Below the pieces are notes generated by a model that saw nothing but the letters and a program-made list of their open reading frames with translations, was not told where the DNA came from and did no database searches. Of a stretch of 7,004 nt of DNA, positions 1 through 5,201 are shown piece by piece; the first letter of the stretch is position 1; every line of letters begins with the position of its first letter. The DNA comes from JAATFY01 sp049276515 (GTDB lineage: Bacteria > Pseudomonadota > Alphaproteobacteria > UBA9219), in the NCBI GenBank assembly GCA_049276515.1, contig JBASWO010000092.1:1-7004 (forward strand), written 5' to 3'. Made by a program: the position numbers and the translations under genes.

Positions 1-778
1 CATCATACCAATCGCCGCTCGTACTATCGACACGCGTTAGCGCCTCTTCATAAGGCAGCAACAACGCCTCATGAGATGTAAAGAAATCAGTTTCACGAAT
101 AGCCGCTGCTGTTTCACCTGTAATATTGCAGGCCGACATAAAGTTCAAAGCCTCATCAATACGGTTAGCCAAGGCTCTATACCTCTCGCCTTGCAAGCTA
201 CGTTCAACCGAAGCCAGATTCCAACGGTTCACTTCATGGAGATCGGCATAACCACCCTGTGCAAAAGCACGCAGTAAATTTAACGTAGCCGCTGATTGGT
301 TATAAACTTGTATCATACGCTCAGGATCAGGTTTACGAGACTCTGGCGTAAAGTCTAAGCCATTGACGATATCCCCGCGATAGCTCGGCAATGCAACGCC
401 CTTTCGTGTTTCTGTATCATCTGAGCGTGGCTTTGCAAACTGTCCAGCCATACGACCAACCTTAACGACTGGCGTTCCGCCACCAAAGGTCAATACGACT
501 GCGATTTGCAGTATAAGACGAAACAAGTCACGAATATTATTGGCACCAAACTCAGCAAAGCTCTCTGCGCAATCACCGCCTTGAAACAAAAAAGCTTCGC
601 CAGCCGCAACTTTCGCCAATTTTTTCTTGAGGCGTCTTGCCTCACCAGCAAAAACCAGCGGCGGCAATTTCGCTAGTCGCGTTTCAACAGCACGCAATAC
701 GTTTTGATCGGCGTATGTCGGCATTTGCTTTGCCGTTTTTGAGCGCCAGCTGTTGGGAGACCAATTTTGAGTCGTCAT
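1..778 (-). CDS. aroG: Class II 3-deoxy-D-arabino-heptulosonate-7-phosphate (DAHP) synthase, 3' end off window
   Basis: This enzyme condenses phosphoenolpyruvate with erythrose-4-phosphate, the first step of the shikimate pathway to Phe, Tyr and Trp, in the cytoplasm. The minus-strand frame opens with ATG at 778-776 and stays open to base 1, giving 259 codons of an expected ~450-460. Family marks in order are WSPNSW (residues 6-11), QGGDCAE (66-72, Cys70 matching the metal-binding Cys of the mycobacterial enzyme), KVGRMAGQFAKPRS (106-119, Arg109 at the phosphate-binding position), LPSYRGD (130-136), HEVNRWN (181-187) and SGDWYD at the window edge. An AGG at 787-785, six bases before the ATG, is a weak ribosome binding site. 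The motifs leave no real doubt about the family. The remaining active-site residues lie outside the window. The gene follows an aromatic-rich leader peptide and hairpins, which imply end-product control by attenuation. The symbol follows mycobacterial usage; other names are used for the same family. Confidence 0.96.
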   Translation of the reverse strand, partial: MTTQNWSPNSWRSKTAKQMPTYADQNVLRAVETRLAKLPPLVFAGEARRLKKKLAKVAAGEAFLFQGGDCAESFAEFGANNIRDLFRLILQIAVVLTFGGGTPVVKVGRMAGQFAKPRSDDTETRKGVALPSYRGDIVNGLDFTPESRKPDPERMIQVYNQSAATLNLLRAFAQGGYADLHEVNRWNLASVERSLQGERYRALANRIDEALNFMSACNITGETAAAIRETDFFTSHEALLLPYEEALTRVDSTSGDWYD

Positions 779-800
779 GATAAACCTATATGAATGTCGT

Positions 801-876
801 GCCAGTTTTTACTGGCGGATGCAAATTATACGAATGTGGGATGAGGTAATAGAGATGTGTTCCGCGTTAGCGGAAC
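801..876 (-). promoter_or_regulatory. Putative attenuator: two hairpins with alternative pairing
   Basis: Read on the minus strand, the first hairpin pairs GTTCCGC (876-870) with GCGGAAC (865-859), a perfect 7-bp stem with a 4-base loop straddling the leader stop codon. The second pairs GCCAGT (816-811) with ACTGGC (806-801), a perfect 6-bp stem with an AAAA loop, ending 22 bases before the DAHP synthase ATG. The 3' arm of the first hairpin (GCGGA, 865-861) is also complementary to TCCGC (819-815), which overlaps the 5' arm of the second. A ribosome stalled on the aromatic codons would cover the first arm, freeing GCGGA to pair with TCCGC and weakening the second hairpin. No run of U follows 801, so an intrinsic terminator is not evident; control of translation initiation or Rho-dependent termination are alternatives. 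The hairpins are seen directly; the switching is inferred and the 5-bp alternative pairing is modest. Confidence 0.6.
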
Positions 877-953
877 CAATAGAAATAACCATAAGCAAAA
901 GCACCGCCACGCGAGGCGATATGAGAAGATGTACTTTTTGCTGCATTAGTCAT
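867..953 (-). CDS. Aromatic-rich leader peptide upstream of DAHP synthase
   Basis: A 28-codon frame on the minus strand starts with ATG at 953-951 and stops with TAA at 869-867. Its C-terminus reads FAYGYFYWFR: seven of the last ten residues are aromatic (Phe19, Tyr21, Tyr23, Phe24, Tyr25, Trp26, Phe27), five of them consecutive. The first 18 residues are small or polar (Ala, Ser, Thr, Gly). The frame ends 88 bases before the DAHP synthase start and on the same strand. The last Trp base and the Phe27 and Arg28 codons form the 5' arm of a 7-bp hairpin. This is the pattern of leader peptides that make a ribosome stall when charged tRNA is scarce, so the likely role is to sense Phe, Tyr and Trp together for the first shared enzyme of their synthesis. 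There is no good Shine-Dalgarno before the ATG. A promoter match would place transcription start on the A of the ATG, so translation may be leaderless. Function is inferred from composition and position. Confidence 0.85.
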   Translation of the reverse strand: MTNAAKSTSSHIASRGGAFAYGYFYWFR

Positions 954-959
954 GATTTA

Positions 960-988
960 ACGATAGCCATTAAAGGTTAAAAAAGCAA
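960..988 (-). promoter_or_regulatory. Candidate promoter for the leader peptide and DAHP synthase
   Basis: On the minus strand TTGCTT (988-983) and TATCGT (965-960) are separated by exactly 17 bases. They match the sigma-70 consensus at four of six positions each. Six bases separate the -10 box from the leader ATG, which would place the transcription start at base 953, the A of the start codon. That gives a leaderless mRNA and would explain why no Shine-Dalgarno is visible. The hexamer matches alone are moderate; the geometry relative to the ATG is the stronger argument. Confidence 0.5.
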
Positions 989-1065
989 GAAATATGAATT
1001 ACTTTCGGCATTTCCACTGCTAAAATTGCGGCATTACATAAGATATATGATTTGAGATATTACGA

Positions 1066-1521
1066 ATGAGCATTCAAGAAAAGGTCTATATTGATCCTCG
1101 CGTTATGCAGTTACGTGAAACAAGGATCCGCATCGCTACAGAGCACATTACGCCGCTTTTAAGAGGCACCTTAAGTGCGGTTTGCATTGACTATCCGGTA
1201 GCGCAAATGGCTTACGCCTATAGCGATAGCGTTGCCGCATCGGTATATCTTAAAATTACAGCCACTCGTACAAAACCTGATGCGCCCTTTTTTCTCTTAG
1301 GCTTCCCCCCTACTGCATCAGCAGTCCCAGAAGAAAAGCTCATAGTTATGAAATATGAAAAGGGTCGATGTTCTCTGATAGGGCAGGCCTATCTGGAAAA
1401 TAAAAGAGGATTGAGGCGTTTAATGAGAACTGTAAGGGTGGGCGTCCTGCGAACCAAAAAAGATTTTTCTGAAATCAAGCGTCTGATGCCCATCACTCAT
1501 CACGGCCCTACTCCACCGTAA
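1066..1521 (+). CDS. Hypothetical protein, 151 aa
   Basis: I do not recognise this protein. It begins MSIQEKVYIDP, has no signal peptide or obvious membrane span, and is rich in Arg and Lys in its C-terminal third (residues ~105-142), with a GLRRLMRTVRVGVLR stretch. Only one Cys lies in the N-terminal half (residue 40) and one near residue 102. The ATG at 1066 is preceded by GAG at 1054-1056, nine bases upstream, a weak ribosome binding site. The length of the open frame in moderate-GC DNA and its fit between the divergent DAHP synthase leader and the convergent glmS support a real gene. Its last five codons overlap the end of glmS on the opposite strand. No confident promoter was found; TATGAT at 1046-1051 resembles a -10 box but has no well-spaced -35. 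Confidence 0.6.
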   Translation: MSIQEKVYIDPRVMQLRETRIRIATEHITPLLRGTLSAVCIDYPVAQMAYAYSDSVAASVYLKITATRTKPDAPFFLLGFPPTASAVPEEKLIVMKYEKGRCSLIGQAYLENKRGLRRLMRTVRVGVLRTKKDFSEIKRLMPITHHGPTPP

Positions 1522-3328
1522 CGCTTTTAGCTAAATTACGTGGCTGATCCACATCCGTGCCTTTAGCAACGGCGGTATAGTATGCAAGCAGCTGAACTGG
1601 CAATGCATACAATAAAGGTAAAACCACAGGATCAGCTGTTGGAATGGGCATACTCCAATAAGGCTTTACACCAACCTTACTAATTCCTGTTTTGTCTGAG
1701 AACAATATAACCTTGCCGCCACGCGCGACGACTTCTTGCACATTGGATGCTGTTTTTTCATAAAGCGCATCCGTCGGAGCAAGAAACACAACCGGCATCT
1801 GCTCATCTATTAAAGCGATTGGCCCATGCTTCATTTCACCGGCCGCATAACCTTCGGCGTGGATATAAGAAATTTCTTTTAGTTTTAATGAGCCCTCAAG
1901 CGCAACAGGGTATAAAAGACCACGTCCGAGATAGAGAACATCCGTTGCTTCAGCCAAATGTTGCGCCAACTCTTGAATATGGTGTTCACTACGCAAGATG
2001 TCGTTAATCTGGCCAGGCACTTCACGTAAAGCTTGAAGAATTTCTGTTGCACGCTTTTTATCCAGTACCTTGCGAGCCAAACCTGCAGCAACAGCTAAAG
2101 TCAAAAGTACAGTTAATTGGGTCGTATAGGCCTTGGTTGATGCAACGCCGATTTCAGGCCCAGCCAAAGTAGGCACAACAGCATCAGACATGCGCGCCAT
2201 AGTGCTATGCGGCGCGTTCAAGATCGAAATAATCTTTTGACCTTGTGACTTGGCATATTGCAGAGCTCCCATAGTATCGATGGTTTCTCCTGACTGAGAA
2301 ATAGCCATCGTTACGCCACCCTGAGGCAGCGGGCCTTCGCGGTAACGGAATTCAGAAGCAATATCCACATCAACTGGCAACCGCGCCAATTGTTCAAACC
2401 AATATTTGCCAACAAGGCCTGCATAATAAGCCGTGCCACAACCCAGCACAGTCAGACGTGTAACGCTTGCCCAATCAAAAGGTAAATCTTGCATCGCGAT
2501 TTCGTTACTAGGCGATACCATTGCCGTTAACGTGTCCCCAATCACCGCAGGCTGCTCAAAAATTTCCTTCAGCATAAAATGGCGGTATTGGCCTTTACCA
2601 ATCGAAGCGCCAGTTAAAGCTGTAAGATGTACCTTGCGATCAACAAGCGCGTCAGTTCTGTCATGCATAATGGCCTTGCCAGGATGCAACTCAACCCAAT
2701 CACCTTCTTCAAGATAACTAATTTTATTGGTCAGTGGCGCTAATGCGAGAGCATCTGAGCCCAAATACATTTCTGTCTCACCATAACCGACAGCCAAAGG
2801 ACTGCCGCGTCTTGCACCAATCAAAAGATTTTTATGGCCGATAAAAATAACAGCAATGGCGAATGCGCCCTCAAGTCGCTTTAGCGACGCAGCGGTAGCC
2901 GCCTGCGGCGTCATGCCTTGATCAAGATAATCTGTAATTAAATGAGCAATGGTTTCTGTATCAGTTTCAGATTTGAAACGATGCTGCTTTTTTTCTAATT
3001 CCTCACGTAGTTCGCGGTGATTTTCGATAATACCATTATGAACGATGGCAACTTTCTCGGTTACGTGGGGATGCGCATTATCTTCAGTTGGCTTACCATG
3101 CGTTGCCCAGCGCGTATGACCAATGCCCACACTTCCCGTCAAGGGCTCTTTTGCTAATTTATCAGCCAGATTGATGAGCTTGCCTTCAGCACGGCGGTAA
3201 TCGATATGGCCATTGACCAAAGTCGCAATACCGGCGCTGTCATAGCCGCGATATTCAAGACGCTTTAAGCCATCCAACAAAAGAGGCGCAACGGGGCGCT
3301 CTGCTAAAATTCCAACGATGCCGCACAT
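1508..3328 (-). CDS. glmS: Glutamine--fructose-6-phosphate aminotransferase (isomerizing), GlmS
   Basis: GlmS converts fructose-6-phosphate and glutamine into glucosamine-6-phosphate and glutamate, the committed step to UDP-GlcNAc for peptidoglycan and lipopolysaccharide. The 606-residue length is usual for the family. The N-terminal glutamine amidotransferase domain (about 1-240) starts MCGIVGI, with the nucleophile Cys2 exposed after Met removal, and has HTRWATHG (71-79) and HNG (97-99). The first sugar-isomerase (SIS) domain (about 290-430) carries the phosphate-binding SQSGET (345-350). The second (about 463-596) carries KLKEISYIHAEGYAAGE, with the catalytic Glu485, and KHGP with His501. 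The C-terminus AKSVTVE holds the conserved Lys601. The start fits an AAAGGAA ribosome binding site at 3344-3338, nine bases away. The start must be here because Cys2 is catalytic. The gene's end overlaps the convergent 151-residue gene by 14 bases, with no terminator visible between them. Confidence 0.99.
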   Translation of the reverse strand: MCGIVGILAERPVAPLLLDGLKRLEYRGYDSAGIATLVNGHIDYRRAEGKLINLADKLAKEPLTGSVGIGHTRWATHGKPTEDNAHPHVTEKVAIVHNGIIENHRELREELEKKQHRFKSETDTETIAHLITDYLDQGMTPQAATAASLKRLEGAFAIAVIFIGHKNLLIGARRGSPLAVGYGETEMYLGSDALALAPLTNKISYLEEGDWVELHPGKAIMHDRTDALVDRKVHLTALTGASIGKGQYRHFMLKEIFEQPAVIGDTLTAMVSPSNEIAMQDLPFDWASVTRLTVLGCGTAYYAGLVGKYWFEQLARLPVDVDIASEFRYREGPLPQGGVTMAISQSGETIDTMGALQYAKSQGQKIISILNAPHSTMARMSDAVVPTLAGPEIGVASTKAYTTQLTVLLTLAVAAGLARKVLDKKRATEILQALREVPGQINDILRSEHHIQELAQHLAEATDVLYLGRGLLYPVALEGSLKLKEISYIHAEGYAAGEMKHGPIALIDEQMPVVFLAPTDALYEKTASNVQEVVARGGKVILFSDKTGISKVGVKPYWSMPIPTADPVVLPLLYALPVQLLAYYTAVAKGTDVDQPRNLAKSVTVE

Positions 3329-3337
3329 TTCTTTTGG

Positions 3338-3356
3338 TTCCTTTGATTTATAAGGA
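3338..3356 (-). promoter_or_regulatory. Short hairpin covering the glmS ribosome binding site
   Basis: In the glmS leader TCCTT (3356-3352, minus strand) can pair with AAGGA (3343-3339), the core of the Shine-Dalgarno sequence, across an 8-base loop. The stem is only five pairs and AU-rich, so it may be marginal. If formed it would hide the ribosome binding site. Confidence 0.3.
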
Positions 3357-3395
3357 TTTTAGGCTGCAATTATTAATATAAGGCTCCCAGAACCT

Positions 3396-3435
3396 ATTCT
3401 GTCGTTAACTGAATGTTGACTCAATTTTAACGACA
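3396..3435 (-). promoter_or_regulatory. Candidate glmS promoter with 9-bp inverted repeat
   Basis: On the minus strand TTGAGT (3424-3419) and CAGAAT (3401-3396) are 17 bases apart and match the -35 and -10 consensus at four of six positions each. A perfect inverted repeat, TGTCGTTAA (3400-3408) and TTAACGACA (3427-3435) on the plus strand with 18 bases between, covers it: one half lies just upstream of the -35, the other across the spacer and the -10 edge. Such placement suits a repressor operator for glmS. The same region also precedes the divergent 86-residue gene. The repeat is certain; the promoter and operator roles are inferred. Confidence 0.4.
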
Positions 3436-3512
3436 TTTTGTTACTGAAACACCCCGCATAAAAGACAGCCACTTGTCTCGCGGCCACCCTTACTTATCGG
3501 CGAGGTCAGCAC

Positions 3513-3773
3513 ATGACAAAACACAACCCCACTTATTTAAACAAAATTGTAAATCCAGATTTAGCACGTGTTGCGATGCGCAGCAACGAACCACGCGGTG
3601 CCTTTAAAGCCTTTGTTCGCCTAGCAAAGCCGCCTAAACAAAGCGATGTCTTAGAATTGCTCTCGCCCGGCTGCTTCAAATTCTGCATTCCCTGCAATGA
3701 AATTGAAAGTTTTGCGCAAGATAAAAACGTCATAAGCATTGAATTGCGCGAACACATTACATCTAACCTCTAG
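3513..3773 (+). CDS. Small hypothetical protein, 86 aa
   Basis: I do not recognise this protein with certainty. A clear GAGG ribosome binding site (3502-3505) lies seven bases before the ATG, which favours this frame over the overlapping minus-strand one. The N-terminal third is polar and basic. Residues ~34-84 read as a compact alternating fold: FVRLAKPP, a helix-like SDVLELL, a PGCFKFCIPCNEIESFA stretch with three Cys (residues 54, 58, 61), then NVISIELREHI. This last part resembles the strand-helix-strand layout of the small I9/S8-type inhibitor or propeptide-like domains, in which a helix is followed by V-x-I-E, but that is a weak visual comparison. It has no signal peptide. It is the first gene of a plus-strand cluster, 56 bases before mscL. 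Confidence 0.7.
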   Translation: MTKHNPTYLNKIVNPDLARVAMRSNEPRGAFKAFVRLAKPPKQSDVLELLSPGCFKFCIPCNEIESFAQDKNVISIELREHITSNL

Positions 3774-3800
3774 TCAGCACCCTAAATCCTGCTAGATTCA

Positions 3801-3826
3801 CCAAACACGTCATAGCGTTTGGGTGG
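3801..3826 (+). promoter_or_regulatory. mscL: mscL ribosome binding site with a hairpin reaching into it
   Basis: GGGTGG (3821-3826) lies just before the mscL ATG at 3830 and is the only purine-rich candidate for its ribosome binding site; it is an imperfect one. CCAAAC (3801-3806) is perfectly complementary to GTTTGG (3817-3822), giving a 6-bp stem with a 10-base loop that would hold the first two Gs. An effect on translation is inferred only. Confidence 0.3.
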
Positions 3827-3829
3827 TCC

Positions 3830-4252
3830 ATGAATATTTTAAAAGAGTTCCGTGAATTTGCTGCACGCGGAAATGTCGTCGATTTAGCTGTCGGCGTTAT
3901 CATTGGCGCTGCCTTTGGCAAAATCGTTACATCACTTGTTAGTGACGTCATTATGCCCCCGGTTGGGCTTTTGCTTGGTCAAGTCGATTTTTCAAATCTG
4001 TTTATTGATCTCTCGGGCGGAAACCATCCAAGCCTCTCTGCCGCTAAAGCTGCCGGCGCACCTACAATTAACTATGGCCTCTTCATCAACACCACAATTG
4101 ATTTTCTGATTATCGCTTTTGTGATTTTTATCATCATCAAACAGATGAACCGCTTTACGAAAAAAGATATTACTAAAAAAGAGTGCCCACGCTGTACATC
4201 AAGCATTTCACTTGCGGCCAGCAAATGTCCGCACTGTACAGCGGATATCTAA
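3830..4252 (+). CDS. mscL: Large-conductance mechanosensitive channel MscL with four-Cys C-terminal tail
   Basis: MscL is an inner-membrane homopentamer that opens under membrane tension and releases solutes on osmotic downshock. The N-terminus is nearly the same as that of E. coli MscL: amphipathic helix KEFREFAARGN, then TM1 (about 16-45) with gate residues Leu19 and Val23 and the GVIIGAAFGKIV helix, followed by MPPVG. A periplasmic loop (about 46-83) precedes TM2 (about 86-104, TIDFLIIAFVIFIII) and a basic KQMNRFTKK stretch. The tail is not the acidic helical bundle of the E. coli protein. It has Cys119-x2-Cys122-x10-Cys133-x2-Cys136 (CPRC and CPHC), a zinc-ribbon-like pattern that other MscL proteins also carry. 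At 140 residues it is of normal length. Its stop overlaps the start of the next gene by one base. Confidence 0.98.
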   Translation: MNILKEFREFAARGNVVDLAVGVIIGAAFGKIVTSLVSDVIMPPVGLLLGQVDFSNLFIDLSGGNHPSLSAAKAAGAPTINYGLFINTTIDFLIIAFVIFIIIKQMNRFTKKDITKKECPRCTSSISLAASKCPHCTADI

Positions 4253-5136
4253 TGGCTAACGTCACGTTCATAGGACTTGGTGTTATGGGCTACCCGATGG
4301 CAGGGCACCTATCCCGCATTGGCCATAAGGTTACCGTCTACAATCGCACCGAAGGCAAAAGCCTCCTCTGGTCAAAGCAGCATACTGGCAACCACGCCCC
4401 TACTCCTGCCAAAGCAAGTGAAAATGCTGATTTCGTTTTTTCTTGCGTCGGCAATGATGACGATTTGCGTAGTGTGACAATTGGCAAGGATGGCGCCTTC
4501 CATGGCATGAAGCCTGGAACGATTTTTGTCGACCACACCACAACCTCCGCCGATGTTGCGCGCGAACTTTATTCCGCCGCTAAGCAGCATGGCTCGCATT
4601 TTCTTGATGCTCCAGTCTCAGGCGGACAAGCTGGCGCTGAAAAGGGCTCGCTGACCATTATGGTTGGTGGTGATGCCGACGTGCATGCCAAGGCCGAGCC
4701 CATCATGGCTGCCTATGGCAAAACAATACAGCATATGGGGACAGTTGGATCAGGCCAACTTGCCAAGATGGTCAATCAAATTTGTATCCTTGGTATTATT
4801 CAAAGCCTGTCTGAAGGCCTTAATTTTGCTAAGGCCGCTGGCTTAGATGGTCATAAAGTTATCCATTCAATCAGCAAAGGCGCAGCTGGCTCATGGCAAA
4901 TGGATAATCGTGGCCCTACCATGGTAGACAGCAAATTTAATTTCGGTTTCGCAATTGATTGGATGCGCAAAGATATAGGTATTTGCCTCAACGAGGCCAA
5001 GAAAAACGGCGCCAGCCTACCTATAACCGCGCTTATTGATCAGTTTTATAGCGAAATGCAGCATATGGGGGCTAACAAGCTGGATACCTCAAGCCTCATC
5101 CTCCGTCTCCAAAACATTAAAAAAATCAATCAATAA
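4252..5136 (+). CDS. NAD(P)-dependent beta-hydroxyacid dehydrogenase (3-hydroxyisobutyrate dehydrogenase family)
   Basis: This 294-residue protein belongs to the family that holds 3-hydroxyisobutyrate dehydrogenase, tartronate semialdehyde reductase and related short-chain hydroxyacid or aldehyde reductases; the substrate cannot be set from sequence. The N-terminal Rossmann fold has GLGVMGYPMA (8-17), and VYNRT (29-33) has an Arg often linked with NADP(H) use. Then come the substrate loop DAPVSGGQAGAEKGSL (119-134), the catalytic GQLAKMVNQ (168-176, Lys172), and WMRKDIGICLNEAK (237-250) in the C-terminal helical domain. I chose the ATG at 4252 because it starts directly at the Rossmann strand (MANVTFIGLG) and overlaps the mscL stop as TAATG; an in-frame ATG at 4183 would add 23 residues from inside the mscL tail, unlike the family. 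The overlap suggests translational coupling with mscL. No strong ribosome binding site is seen. Confidence 0.93.
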   Translation: MANVTFIGLGVMGYPMAGHLSRIGHKVTVYNRTEGKSLLWSKQHTGNHAPTPAKASENADFVFSCVGNDDDLRSVTIGKDGAFHGMKPGTIFVDHTTTSADVARELYSAAKQHGSHFLDAPVSGGQAGAEKGSLTIMVGGDADVHAKAEPIMAAYGKTIQHMGTVGSGQLAKMVNQICILGIIQSLSEGLNFAKAAGLDGHKVIHSISKGAAGSWQMDNRGPTMVDSKFNFGFAIDWMRKDIGICLNEAKKNGASLPITALIDQFYSEMQHMGANKLDTSSLILRLQNIKKINQ

Positions 5137-5201
5137 AAGCTTGCCTCGAATCTTGTTTTTGATTCTTATGAGGTCCCGACCAACCGACGACAGGAAACCT
5201 C

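Noticed and set aside
777..980. 67-codon plus-strand open frame between the DAHP synthase and the 151-aa gene
   Set aside because: It lies opposite the leader peptide and its hairpins, has no ribosome binding site, and its sequence has no domain character; the minus-strand leader explains the region better.
3329..3400. glmS ribozyme or riboswitch in the glmS leader
   Set aside because: That element is known from Gram-positive bacteria and needs about 150 bases of conserved core; the short leader here shows none of it.
3533..3757. 74-codon minus-strand frame opposite the 86-aa gene
   Set aside because: The plus-strand frame has a good GAGG ribosome binding site and sits in line with mscL; the minus frame has neither.
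4183..4251. Upstream ATG extending the dehydrogenase by 23 residues
   Set aside because: The extension lies in the mscL zinc-ribbon codons in another frame and would precede the Rossmann strand with unrelated residues; the ATG at 4252 fits the family.
5137..5201. Terminator after the dehydrogenase gene from GAATC/GATTC around a T-run
   Set aside because: The 5-bp AT-rich stem has the T-run in its loop rather than after it, so it does not look like an intrinsic terminator.
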